Shown one piece after another: positions 9,343 through 17,022 of a stretch of 64,000 nt of DNA. A program made the position numbers and the translations under genes. Source of the stretch: an uncultured Ferrovibrio sp. (lineage in GTDB: Bacteria > Pseudomonadota > Alphaproteobacteria > Ferrovibrionales > Ferrovibrionaceae); NCBI RefSeq assembly GCF_937960835.1, contig NZ_CALGPC010000015.1:248001-312000 (forward strand). Direction: 5' to 3'. Within the stretch, counting starts at the first letter, position 1. Each line of letters opens with the position of its first letter. Under the pieces are notes generated by a model. The model was not told where the DNA came from and did not search any database. It worked only from the letters and a program-made list of their open reading frames with translations.

Positions 9343-9369
9343 CGATTCCAGTCACTGCTGAGTTCGGCC

Positions 9370-10548
9370 ATGCATGCTTCGCCTCGTCCCCAGCCCTCTT
9401 CGCGCAGCGATGTCGAGATCTACCAGATGTGGGAGATCTACAAGGCGGTGAATGCGCGGGTGCGGGCCGGCGGCAAGGTGGTCAGCCTGCTGGTCGGCGA
9501 ACCCACTCTGCCGCCGCCGCAGGCTGCCGTCGCCGCCGCGCAAGCCGCGCTCAGCGATGGCCGCCTGCTCGGCTACACCGAAGCGCTGGGCCTGATGCCG
9601 CTGCGCGAGGGCATCGCGAAATTCTACCGCCGCCGCCATGGCATTGAGGTGCCGGCCAGCCGCGTCGCCGTCACCATCGGCACGTCATCAGGCTTCATGC
9701 TGGCCTTTCTTGCGGCCTTCTCGGCGGGTGAGACGGTGGCAGTGGTCGAGCCAAGTTATCCCGCCTATCGCGGCACGTTGAAGGCGCTCGATCTCATTCC
9801 CTATCGCGTTGCCACCGATGCCTCGACCGGCTTCCGCGTCACGCCGGAAATGATCGCCGCCCTGCCCGCTGAGGTGAAGGGCGTCGTGGTCGCCAGCCCG
9901 GCCAATCCCACCGGCACGATGCTATCAGGCGATGAACTGCGCGCGATTTACGCCGCCTGCCAGGCGCGTGGCCTCTGGCTGATCGTCGATGAGCTTTATC
10001 ACGGTGTCACCTTCGACCGCCCGGCCGATACCGCACTTTGCGCGGGCGATGACGTGATCATCATCAACGGCTTCTCGAAATACTGGGGCATGACCGGCTG
10101 GCGGCTTGGCTGGCTGGTGCTGCCCGAACGGCTGGTGCAGCGCGTCGAGGCGCTGCACGGCTCGCTGCAGATCTCTGCGCCGACGCTGTCGCAGCTCGCC
10201 GGTATCGCCGCGCTGGAGGCGGAAGACGAGATGAATGCGCGCGTCGCCGCCTACAAGCAGAACCGTGATTTGTTGCTGGCGGCGCTGCCGCGCCTTGGCA
10301 TCACGCGTTTCGCGCCGCCCGATGGCGCCTTCTATCTCTATGCCGATATCAGCGACTTCACGGATGACTCGGTCGCCTTCTGCAAGCGTATGCTGGAGGA
10401 AACCGGTGTGGTCGCCGCGCCCGGCGTCGATTTTGACACCGCCCAGGGCCAGCATTACCTGCGGCTTTCCTTCTGCATGGACCGCTCGGTGATCGAAGCC
10501 GCCATCGAACGCCTGGAGCCCTGGTTCAAGGCGCAGAACAGGCGATAG
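9370..10548 (+). CDS. PLP-dependent class I/II aminotransferase
   Basis: This 392-residue fold-type I aminotransferase transfers an amino group between an amino acid and a 2-oxo acid. Visible landmarks are N179 in ASPANPTG, D207 in IVDELY (contacts the pyridine nitrogen) and K237 in NGFSKYWGMTGWRLGW (Schiff-base lysine). A C-terminal arginine in YLRLSF would bind the substrate carboxylate. Length is typical. Specificity is unclear, with aspartate- or branched/aromatic-type subgroups possible. It closes the run of genes starting with the DMT exporter; a palindrome follows. Confidence 0.92.
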   Translation: MHASPRPQPSSRSDVEIYQMWEIYKAVNARVRAGGKVVSLLVGEPTLPPPQAAVAAAQAALSDGRLLGYTEALGLMPLREGIAKFYRRRHGIEVPASRVAVTIGTSSGFMLAFLAAFSAGETVAVVEPSYPAYRGTLKALDLIPYRVATDASTGFRVTPEMIAALPAEVKGVVVASPANPTGTMLSGDELRAIYAACQARGLWLIVDELYHGVTFDRPADTALCAGDDVIIINGFSKYWGMTGWRLGWLVLPERLVQRVEALHGSLQISAPTLSQLAGIAALEAEDEMNARVAAYKQNRDLLLAALPRLGITRFAPPDGAFYLYADISDFTDDSVAFCKRMLEETGVVAAPGVDFDTAQGQHYLRLSFCMDRSVIEAAIERLEPWFKAQNRR

Positions 10549-10570
10549 AGACATCTTCGCTGACATAAAG

Positions 10571-10593
10571 ATGGCCGGGTCAAGCCCGGCCAT
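10571..10593. repeat. Intergenic palindrome ATGGCCGGG-N5-CCCGGCCAT
   Basis: Perfect 9-bp arms with a 5-base loop lie between the convergent ends of the aminotransferase and rRNA methyltransferase genes. A close relative with the same outer bases occurs at 15991-16013, so this looks like a dispersed intergenic repeat that may also act as a bidirectional terminator or RNA-stabilising hairpin. There is no T-run. Confidence 0.7.
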
Positions 10594-10619
10594 GACGCTT
10601 TCGTTCTGACGATGCCGCC

Positions 10620-11819
10620 TCAATCGAGCTGCAGCACCTGCCATTTCAGATACGCGCTCTCGGGCAGATGCGGATGCACCGGATGGTCCGGGCCGGCGCC
10701 GCCGCTGAGCACGATGCGGCCCTGACGGCCGGCCTGGCTGAGCCCGATCGCCACTTCCTTGGCGAACAGATCGCCCGGCAGCAGGTGCGCGCAGCAGGCG
10801 ACGAACCAGAAGCCGCCCGGCGCCACCAGCGGCGCGGCTAGCTTCGCCAGCTTGCGATAGGCGCGGCTGCCGGGGCCGAGATCCTTGCGGCTTTTGACGA
10901 AGTTGGGCGGGTCGGTGATCACCACGCCGAAGCGCCGGCCCTGCAGCTTCTCCAGCGCCTCGAAAGCATCGCCCTTCTCGAACCGTGTGATGTGGCTCAG
11001 GCCATTTTCTTCCGCTGCCCGGCTGGCCAGCGCGATGCCTAGCTCGGAGCGGTCGATGCCGAGCACGCTCCTCGCGCCGGCCTTTGCGGCGCGCAGCGCG
11101 AAGGCGCCGATATGGCAATAGCAGTCCAGCACCTCCTGGCCTTCAGCGAGGCTCGCAAGCCTAGTGCGTGCCTCGGCCAGGTCGAAATACCAGCCGGTCT
11201 TCTGCCCCTCGAGAAGGTCGAGGGTGAAACGCACGCCGCCTTCTTCGACCAAAGGCTTGGTCTCCAGGCTGCCAGCCGCGAGTTTGACCTCCAGCTCCAG
11301 CCCTTCCAGCCGGCGCACCGCGGTGTCGTTGCGCAGCACCACCGCGCGCGGCTTGAGTACGGCCTCCAACGCCTCCAGCAGCGCCGGGGTAAGGCGTTCG
11401 GCACCGGCGGTATTGGCCTGGACGGCGACCGCATCATTGTAACGATCGATGACAAAGCCGGGAAAACCGTCGGCTTCAGCATGCACCAGGCGATAATAGG
11501 GCTGAGGAAAGAATCTTTCGCGCAAGTGCAGGGCCGAGCGCAGCCGACCGGCGAGGAAGCCGGCATCGATGCGCGCGTCGGTATCTGCAGTCCATAGCCG
11601 CGCGGCGATCAGGGAGTGCGGATTGAAGCTGGCGATGCCGATATTGCTGCCATGCGCGTCGATTACCCGGACAAGACTACCCGGCGTGAGTGCTTTGGCC
11701 TTGGCGTCGAGTTCTAATTCATTGGAGTAAATCCACGGATGGCCTCCCTTTACACGGCGCTCTTCGCGCGCTTTCACGCGCAGGACGGGCACTGCCTGAT
11801 CAGTCGCCAAAGCAGGCAT
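10620..11819 (-). CDS. Class I SAM-dependent rRNA (cytosine-C5) methyltransferase, RlmI-like
   Basis: This 399-residue protein has an N-terminal PUA-like domain (about 10-85) and a C-terminal Rossmann methyltransferase. The SAM-binding strand is LDCYCHIGAF (231-240), motif IV is TDPPNFVKS (302-310), and there is a late Cys pair (342-343). The layout and length match RlmI, which makes m5C1962 in 23S rRNA. I chose the ATG at 11819 because the PUA homology starts just after it. The longer frame to 12167 would overlap the divergent HIT gene with low-quality sequence. The precise target base is inferred. Confidence 0.88.
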   Translation of the reverse strand: MPALATDQAVPVLRVKAREERRVKGGHPWIYSNELELDAKAKALTPGSLVRVIDAHGSNIGIASFNPHSLIAARLWTADTDARIDAGFLAGRLRSALHLRERFFPQPYYRLVHAEADGFPGFVIDRYNDAVAVQANTAGAERLTPALLEALEAVLKPRAVVLRNDTAVRRLEGLELEVKLAAGSLETKPLVEEGGVRFTLDLLEGQKTGWYFDLAEARTRLASLAEGQEVLDCYCHIGAFALRAAKAGARSVLGIDRSELGIALASRAAEENGLSHITRFEKGDAFEALEKLQGRRFGVVITDPPNFVKSRKDLGPGSRAYRKLAKLAAPLVAPGGFWFVACCAHLLPGDLFAKEVAIGLSQAGRQGRIVLSGGAGPDHPVHPHLPESAYLKWQVLQLD

Positions 11820-11891
11820 GGACAAGGCCTCATTTGTTGGTTTATCTCGCGATCCGTACCTGATCGCCGCCCGGAATGCGAGCCCTAATCC

Positions 11892-12302
11892 ATGTTCAAT
11901 CTGCACGACCAATTGCGCCGCGACACCCTGGCGGTCTGCCGGATGAAACTGTGCCTCGTGCAACTGATGAATGACTCGCAGTATCCCTGGCTGATCCTGG
12001 TGCCGGCGGTCGAGAACCTGACCGAAATTTCCGATCTCAACGAGAAGCAGCGCAAGCTGCTGATCAACGAGATCGCCCAGGCCCAGCGCGTGCTGACCCA
12101 TGTCTTCAAGCCGCACAAGCTGAACGTTGGCGCGCTTGGCAACATGGTGCCGCAGCTTCATGTGCATGTCGTCGCCCGCTTCCGCGACGACCCGGCCTGG
12201 CCAGCGCCGATCTGGGGCAAGCTGCCGCCGCGCCCCTATGAGGAAGCCGACCTGCGGGCTACCATTGCCCGGCTACAGAACGCTTTCATCGCCCGGGTCT
12301 GA
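11892..12302 (+). CDS. HIT family protein with Q-x-H-x-H active site
   Basis: This 136-residue histidine-triad protein belongs to a superfamily of nucleotidyl hydrolases and transferases. The catalytic motif reads QLHVHVV, with Q88, H90 (the expected nucleophile) and H92. The first of the three usual histidines is therefore glutamine. The frame begins soon after the divergent methyltransferase start (72 bases between). The family around this variant is common in proteobacteria as small HIT proteins of unproven substrate, probably Ap4A-like or AMP-conjugated compounds. Confidence 0.88.
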   Translation: MFNLHDQLRRDTLAVCRMKLCLVQLMNDSQYPWLILVPAVENLTEISDLNEKQRKLLINEIAQAQRVLTHVFKPHKLNVGALGNMVPQLHVHVVARFRDDPAWPAPIWGKLPPRPYEEADLRATIARLQNAFIARV

Positions 12303-12314
12303 GCGACGCGGGCG

Positions 12315-12359
12315 TGAATTTCACGGTCTGCAGTTCTCCGGTCTGAATTTCAGGGTCTG
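12315..12359. repeat. Imperfect 16-bp direct repeat before the SemiSWEET gene
   Basis: TGAATTTCACGGTCTG (12315-12330) and TGAATTTCAGGGTCTG (12344-12359) differ at one base and are 29 bases apart. A further CCGGTCTG lies between them. The second copy ends at the SemiSWEET start region. It could be an operator or slipped-strand duplication; there is no further support. Confidence 0.55.
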
Positions 12360-12361
12360 AC

Positions 12362-12655
12362 ATGCCTTCGCATCTCGCCATCGAGGCGCTCGGCATCGCT
12401 GCCGGCTGCCTCACCACCCTTGCCTATGTGCCGCAGGTGGTGAAGGTTTGGCGCCGCCGCTCGGCGCGCGACATCTCCCTCGGCATGTTCCTGCTGATGA
12501 ATGCCGGCATCGCGCTCTGGCTCGTCTATGGTCTGCTGATCGGCTCGCTCGGCCTGATCATCGCCAATCTCGTCACGCTCGGCCTGACGGCCACCGTGCT
12601 GGTCGCCAAGCTGAAATTCGACCGCGCAGCTTCGACGCTCGATCCGCTTGCCTAG
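12362..12655 (+). CDS. SemiSWEET family transporter
   Basis: This 97-residue, three-helix membrane protein has the PQ-loop motif YVPQVVKVWRRRS (P24-Q25) in helix 1 and an asparagine (N69) in helix 3. Both are hallmarks of bacterial SemiSWEETs, which dimerise to form a sugar uniporter. Length is normal for the family. The ATG follows the direct repeat closely, with no strong ribosome site seen. Whether it moves sugars here is family inference. Confidence 0.88.
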   Translation: MPSHLAIEALGIAAGCLTTLAYVPQVVKVWRRRSARDISLGMFLLMNAGIALWLVYGLLIGSLGLIIANLVTLGLTATVLVAKLKFDRAASTLDPLA

Positions 12656-12687
12656 CCATTCATCGCCGCGCGGCGTATAACGGCCTT

Positions 12688-13722
12688 ATGCGCCGCCGGG
12701 ATTTCCTCAGCCGATCCCTTGCCTTTGGTGCCGCCACGATGGCGGCGGCCCATCCGCTGGCGGGCTTAGCGCAGAATTCCGGTGCAGATGGTGGCAGTTT
12801 CTTCCGCATCCTCACCGGCTCCGCCCATACCACCGCCTTCCCGGTCGGCACGACGATCGCCGCGGCGATCTCCAATCCACCCGGCAGCCGCCCCTGCGAG
12901 CGCGGCGGCTCCTGCGGCGTGCCGGGCCTGATCGCGGTGGCGCTGACCAGCCCCGGCTCGGTCGCCAACATCGCCGCGGTGGCTGCCGAAAGCATCGAAT
13001 CCGGTTTCGCCCAGGCTGATCTTGCCTACAGCGCCTATCAGGGCGAAGGCGTCTATTTCCGCCGCGCCAAGCAGCCGAACCTGCGCGTGCTGGCCAACCT
13101 CTATCCGGAAACGGTACATCTCGTCGTGCGTCGCGGCAGCGGTATCGAGGATATCCGCGACCTCGCCGGCAAGCGCGTCTCCATCGACCGCGCCGGCTCC
13201 GGCACGCGTTTCAACGCCGAAATCATCCTCACCGCCTATGGCCTGCGGCTGAGCCAGCTTAAAATTCTGGAATTCGATCCAGGTGAGGCCGCCGACCTGA
13301 TGTCAAAGGACGAGCTCGACGCCTTCTTCCTGATCTCGGGCCAGCCCGCGCCGACGGTAGGCGATCTCACCGACCGCGAGATCGCGCAAGTGATTCCGCT
13401 CAGCGGCCGCCAGATCGACGGCGCGCTGCGCCGCCACCGCTTCTTCAACCGCGACCTCATTCCCGCCGGTACCTATGCCGGCGTCGGCGAGATCGAGACC
13501 TTGAGCATCGGCATGCAATGGATCGTGCCGGAAGCGCTCGATGCCGATCTGACTTACGAGCTGCTGCGGGCTTTGTGGCATCCCTCCAACCGCAAGATCC
13601 TCGATGCCGGCCCGGCCATGGCGCAGAAGATCCGCCTCGGCACGGCGCTCCTCGGCGTCTCCACCCCGCCGCTGCATGCCGGCGCCGAGCGCTTCTATCG
13701 CGAACTGAAGCTCATTACCTGA
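12688..13722 (+). CDS. TAXI family TRAP solute-binding protein with Tat-type signal, no adjacent permease
   Basis: This 344-residue periplasmic binding protein begins with a twin-arginine signal (MRRRDFL, then a hydrophobic stretch, cleavage near residue 29), so it may be exported folded or with a cofactor. Residues after RILTGSAHTTAFPVGT and the GGSCGVPGLIAV loop are typical of one TAXI subgroup. The C-terminal TPPLHAGAERFYRELKL is the standard TAXI ending. No TRAP permease is adjacent, unlike the system at the left edge. It may partner with a distant permease or act as a sensor. The frame is open further upstream (to 12448), but that part overlaps the SemiSWEET gene and lacks homology-like sequence. 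Confidence 0.9.
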   Translation: MRRRDFLSRSLAFGAATMAAAHPLAGLAQNSGADGGSFFRILTGSAHTTAFPVGTTIAAAISNPPGSRPCERGGSCGVPGLIAVALTSPGSVANIAAVAAESIESGFAQADLAYSAYQGEGVYFRRAKQPNLRVLANLYPETVHLVVRRGSGIEDIRDLAGKRVSIDRAGSGTRFNAEIILTAYGLRLSQLKILEFDPGEAADLMSKDELDAFFLISGQPAPTVGDLTDREIAQVIPLSGRQIDGALRRHRFFNRDLIPAGTYAGVGEIETLSIGMQWIVPEALDADLTYELLRALWHPSNRKILDAGPAMAQKIRLGTALLGVSTPPLHAGAERFYRELKLIT

Positions 13723-13768
13723 AGCTGACGAAGGAGACTCTTAGAGAGGGAGCGTAAAGACGCCGCCC

Positions 13769-14434
13769 TCACATCTCCGGCAGCGGTGCCTCCTTGGCGG
13801 CGGCTGCGCACCATTCCTGCATCGCCGGCCAAGCATAGATCGCATCCACATAGGCGGCCGAGACAGGATCGAGCGCCACGCCATAGGTGCGCAGCCGCGT
13901 CGCCACCGGGGCGAACATGCAGTCGGCGACGCCAAAGCGGCCGAACAGGAAATCGCCGCCGCCTTCGCTCTGCTTCTTGGAGCCGAAGCGGCCGCGGCAA
14001 TCCTGCCAGATCTGCTGGATGCGGGCGATGTCGGCCTTGGCCTCATCGCTGGCGCTGCGGGGAACATCGCTCAGCTTGGCGATGTCCATCGGCAGGTCGC
14101 GGCGCAGGGCAGCAAAGCCCGCATGCATCTCGGTCGAAACGCTGCGCGCCACCGCGCGGGCGCGCGGATCGTCGGGCCACAGCCCGGCGGCGGGAAACAG
14201 CTCGGCCACGTATTCGCAGATCGCCAGGCTTTCCCACACCAGAAGGTCGCCATGCTTGAGCACCGGCACCTTGCCGGCCGGCGAATGGGCGAGGATCTTC
14301 GCCTTGGTCTCGGGCTGGCGCAGGGTGATCAGCACCTCGTCGAATTCCTGTCCTGTAGCTTTCAGGGCCAGCCAGGGCCGCAGGCTCCAGCTTGAGTAAT
14401 TCTTGTTGCCGATGACGAGGGTGAATTCGGCCAC
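13769..14434 (-). CDS. Glutathione S-transferase family protein
   Basis: This 221-residue two-domain protein has an N-terminal thioredoxin-like fold (1-80) with NYSSWSLRPW near the active site, cis-proline in GKVPVL and ESLAICEY binding the gamma-glutamyl group. An all-helical domain follows. The early SSWSLRPW pattern resembles the zeta/omega-like bacterial GSTs annotated as YfcF-type. Substrate is unknown; detoxification or isomerisation are usual roles. It is convergent with the TAXI gene and divergent from the aminopeptidase. Confidence 0.9.
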   Translation of the reverse strand: MAEFTLVIGNKNYSSWSLRPWLALKATGQEFDEVLITLRQPETKAKILAHSPAGKVPVLKHGDLLVWESLAICEYVAELFPAAGLWPDDPRARAVARSVSTEMHAGFAALRRDLPMDIAKLSDVPRSASDEAKADIARIQQIWQDCRGRFGSKKQSEGGGDFLFGRFGVADCMFAPVATRLRTYGVALDPVSAAYVDAIYAWPAMQEWCAAAAKEAPLPEM

Positions 14435-14571
14435 GGTTTTCCTCCGTATATTTCGCGGCGGGGCTGTTCTACTTATAAAGAAGGAGCCTGCCCCCGCCCA
14501 GTGCCGCGCTGCCCAGAGGCAGACATGGACAGTCCTGCGGCCTGTCAGGCCAGAAGCTGGAGAGACCTGTC

Positions 14572-15954
14572 GTGACCGTTACCCTGATCGCCAAAGCCGC
14601 CGACGCCATCGCCATCGAGACCTACACCGCCAAGCAATGGACGGCGCGGCAGTCGCGCGAAAAACCGAATGTCGTTAACTGGGCGGCGGCCCAGAGCTTC
14701 AAGGCCAAGCCGGGCCAGGTGCTGGTGCTGCCCGACAGCCGCAGCGGCAAGCCGGCCCGCGTGTTGGCCGGTCTGGGCGACAGCCCCGATCTCTGGTCCT
14801 ATGCCGCCATCGCCGCTGCCTTACCGCCGGGCGATTACAGGCTTGCGGATTCCAAGGCCGCCGACGATGCAGCCCTGGGCTGGGCGCTGAATGCCTATCG
14901 TTTCGACCGCTACAAGAAGCCGGCCGAGCGCAAGCCGGCTGCGCGGCTTGTCTGGCCTGCGAAAGCCGACAGAGCCCGCGTGCAGGCGCTCTATGACGGC
15001 ATCGTGCTGGCGCGCGATCTGATCAACACGCCCTCCAGCGACATGGGCCCGGCCGAACTGGCGGAAGCCGCGCGCGGCATCGCCATGCTGGGCGGCGCCA
15101 GTTTCGACTGCGTCATCGGCGACGAGCTGCTGGAGAAGAATTATCCGATGATCCATGCGGTCGGCCGCGCCTCCGGTCGCCTGCCGCGCCTGATCGACAT
15201 CGTCTGGGGTAACCCGAAGCACCCCAAGCTGACCCTGGTCGGCAAGGGCGTCTGCTTCGATACCGGCGGCCTCGACCTGAAGCCTTCCGCCGGCATGCTG
15301 CTGATGAAGAAGGATATGGGCGGCGCCGCCGTGGTGCTGGGCCTTGCGGCGGCAATCATGGCGCTGAAGCTGCCGGTGCGCCTGCGCGTTCTGATCGGCG
15401 CGGTGGAGAACAGCGTCTCGGGCAACGCCATGCGGCCCGGCGATGTGCTGAACACCCGCAAGGGCATCACCGTCGAGATCGGCAATACCGATGCCGAAGG
15501 CCGTCTGGTGCTGGGCGATCTGCTGGCCGAAGCCGATAGCGAAAAGCCCGACTGGCTGATCGACTGCGCAACCTTGACCGGCGCCGCCCGCGTTGCCGTC
15601 GGCCCCGATCTGCCCGCGCTTTACAGCACCGACGATGCGATGGCCGAAGCCCTGCTCTCGGCAGGCATCGCAGTCGCCGAGCCGCTCTGGCGCCTGCCGC
15701 TGCACAAGCCTTATCGCGACTATATCGAAGGCAAGGTCGCCGATATCAGCAATTCCGGCGACACGCCCTTTGCAGGCTCGATCACTGCAGCGCTGTTCCT
15801 GAAGGAATTCGTCGACAAGACGAAATGCTACGCGCATCTTGATCTCTTCGCCTGGAACCCCAACCCCCGCCCCGGCCGCCCGCTCGGCGGTGAAGCCACC
15901 GCCCTGCGCGCGCTATTCACCGCCATCGAGAAGCGCTACGCCAAGCGGCGGTGA
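14572..15954 (+). CDS. M17 family leucyl aminopeptidase
   Basis: This 460-residue cytosolic metallopeptidase removes N-terminal residues from peptides using two metal ions. Metal and catalytic motifs are present: KGVCFDTGGLDLKPS, MKKDMGGAA and NTDAEGRLVLGD. The start is GTG at 14572, preceded by GGAGAG. The length is somewhat short for PepA (about 500) and fits the PepB-like alphaproteobacterial M17 group with a small N-terminal domain. It stands alone and is followed by two hairpins. Confidence 0.93.
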   Translation: MTVTLIAKAADAIAIETYTAKQWTARQSREKPNVVNWAAAQSFKAKPGQVLVLPDSRSGKPARVLAGLGDSPDLWSYAAIAAALPPGDYRLADSKAADDAALGWALNAYRFDRYKKPAERKPAARLVWPAKADRARVQALYDGIVLARDLINTPSSDMGPAELAEAARGIAMLGGASFDCVIGDELLEKNYPMIHAVGRASGRLPRLIDIVWGNPKHPKLTLVGKGVCFDTGGLDLKPSAGMLLMKKDMGGAAVVLGLAAAIMALKLPVRLRVLIGAVENSVSGNAMRPGDVLNTRKGITVEIGNTDAEGRLVLGDLLAEADSEKPDWLIDCATLTGAARVAVGPDLPALYSTDDAMAEALLSAGIAVAEPLWRLPLHKPYRDYIEGKVADISNSGDTPFAGSITAALFLKEFVDKTKCYAHLDLFAWNPNPRPGRPLGGEATALRALFTAIEKRYAKRR

Positions 15955-15975
15955 ACGGTGCCGCGGCGGCACCGT
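15955..15975 (+). terminator. Hairpin immediately after the M17 aminopeptidase gene
   Basis: ACGGTGCCGC (15955-15964) and GCGGCACCGT (15966-15975) are perfect 10-bp complements starting right after the stop codon. The loop would open to about 3-5 bases. No T-run follows, so it may protect the mRNA end or need Rho. Confidence 0.55.
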
Positions 15976-15990
15976 CACTAGTTATTCGTA

Positions 15991-16013
15991 ATGCCCGGGC
16001 CCGCCCCGGGCAT
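15991..16013. repeat. Intergenic palindrome ATGCCCGGG-N5-CCCGGGCAT
   Basis: A perfect 9-bp stem with a 5-base loop lies downstream of the aminopeptidase gene. It matches the size and style of the 10571-10593 palindrome, differing at one arm position and in the loop. Together they suggest a family of small dispersed palindromes in intergenic DNA. The rest of 16014-16225 holds a short CCTTGT-N4-ACAAGG inverted repeat (16153-16168) and the upstream region of the next small gene. Confidence 0.65.
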
Positions 16014-16225
16014 CTTGCGCAGAACAATCTTCTTCTTCTGAACACACACCGCCGCTTTCTCTTTGCACCATCAGCGCTTACGCAGCGACGAATACCGAGA
16101 TACCGCAGTTAACCATACTCGTATCCGGCGGTATCGCCCTTCCCGGTCACAGCCTTGTCCCAACAAGGGATCAAACCGGCGGCTTACGGTGTTGTGCGTT
16201 CGATAAATAAGAAAAGGAGGGATTC

Positions 16226-16405
16226 ATGGCGTTCCCCGGAGTCGTCTTTTTCCTCGTCCTCGCGGTTCTGCAGTTCTTCATCATTGCCGATGGCCTGGTG
16301 TCGTGGTTCAGGATCGACTGGCTGCTCGCCGTGCATTGCGCGGCTCTGCTGAGCGGCCTGCCGCTCTTTGCCAGTTTCCATCTGATGAACGGGAGCCGCT
16401 CCTAG
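16226..16405 (+). CDS. Small two-helix membrane protein, 59 residues
   Basis: This is an unrecognised small protein. A near-perfect AGGAGG (16216-16221) lies 5-6 bases before the ATG. The frame encodes MAFPGVVFFLVLAVLQFF, a hydrophobic helix (about 5-21), then a short charged turn WFRID, a second helix (about 32-52) and a basic tail. The ribosome site, hydrophobic pattern and clean stop argue that it is real although shorter than most ORF cut-offs. It is convergent with the TfoX-domain gene, whose stop is 19 bases away. No function can be assigned. Confidence 0.65.
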   Translation: MAFPGVVFFLVLAVLQFFIIADGLVSWFRIDWLLAVHCAALLSGLPLFASFHLMNGSRS

Positions 16406-16424
16406 ATAACGCCCTCTGCGCGCC

Positions 16425-16982
16425 TCAGGCCCTGGCGCGGGGCGATCGCCTGCGCTGTAGTGCGGGCTGAGACGCAGACCGTAACGCAGACGCCGTCTTG
16501 ACCGCCGCCTTTCCAGGCGGCGGTTTGCATTTCTCTGGCTGTCCTTCTACAGTTTCTGCTTTCGCAGCTTTCTTCTTTCCGTCGCCTCTGCCCTTTCCTT
16601 TCATCTTCGTCTTGCCCGCGCTCTTGCGCTTGGACATCAGCTTTGCCGTCCGGCTCCGCGCCGCAGTCGCCACTGCGTCGCGCACCCATTGGCGCAATTC
16701 GTCGCCATCCATCAGCACGTCTTCCGGCAATTCATACCAGCGCTCGATGACGCGCCTGGCGGAGCCGCGCATATAGGAAAACGGCTCCATCCCCGCCGCC
16801 TGGTAGCGCGGCCGCGTCACATCATCGACGACGAAGAACAGCCGGTTACTGCCGGTCACATAGGCGAACTGCACGCCATCCAGGGTCAGACCCATGCCGC
16901 CGAAAAAACGCACCGGCCGCACCGGGCCGATGCCTGTCATGCAGTCGAGAACGTAATCGACGAAATCGCTGTCAGCCGGCAT
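16425..16982 (-). CDS. TfoX N-terminal domain protein with long basic tail
   Basis: This 185-residue protein has a TfoX-N domain at about 1-95 (VRPVRFFGGMGLTLDGVQFAYV, then PFSYMRGSARRVIERWYELPEDV). A C-terminal tail of about 90 residues follows, very rich in Lys, Arg, Ala and Pro (KRKSAGKTKMKGKGRGDGKK and onward), resembling histone-H1-like tails that bind nucleic acid. The ATG at 16982 follows GGGGAAGGGG, so I prefer it over the TTG 12 codons upstream. It begins 40 bases after the slipin stop on the same strand. TfoX-N proteins without the C-terminal domain are of unknown role. Confidence 0.82.
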   Translation of the reverse strand: MPADSDFVDYVLDCMTGIGPVRPVRFFGGMGLTLDGVQFAYVTGSNRLFFVVDDVTRPRYQAAGMEPFSYMRGSARRVIERWYELPEDVLMDGDELRQWVRDAVATAARSRTAKLMSKRKSAGKTKMKGKGRGDGKKKAAKAETVEGQPEKCKPPPGKAAVKTASALRSASQPALQRRRSPRARA

Positions 16983-17022
16983 CGCCCCTTCCCCGTATGC
17001 ACCACCGTCTTGCCCCAAATAC

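Noticed and set aside
9925..11118. A 397-codon minus-strand frame spanning the ends of the aminotransferase and methyltransferase genes
   Set aside because: It crosses an intergenic palindrome and overlaps two well-supported genes in other frames, with no domain-like sequence.
11820..12167. N-terminal extension of the rRNA methyltransferase frame
   Set aside because: It would overlap the divergent HIT gene entirely and lacks PUA-like sequence; the family begins at the ATG at 11819.
12448..12687. Upstream extension of the second TAXI binding-protein frame
   Set aside because: It overlaps the SemiSWEET gene, and the twin-arginine signal peptide begins at 12688.
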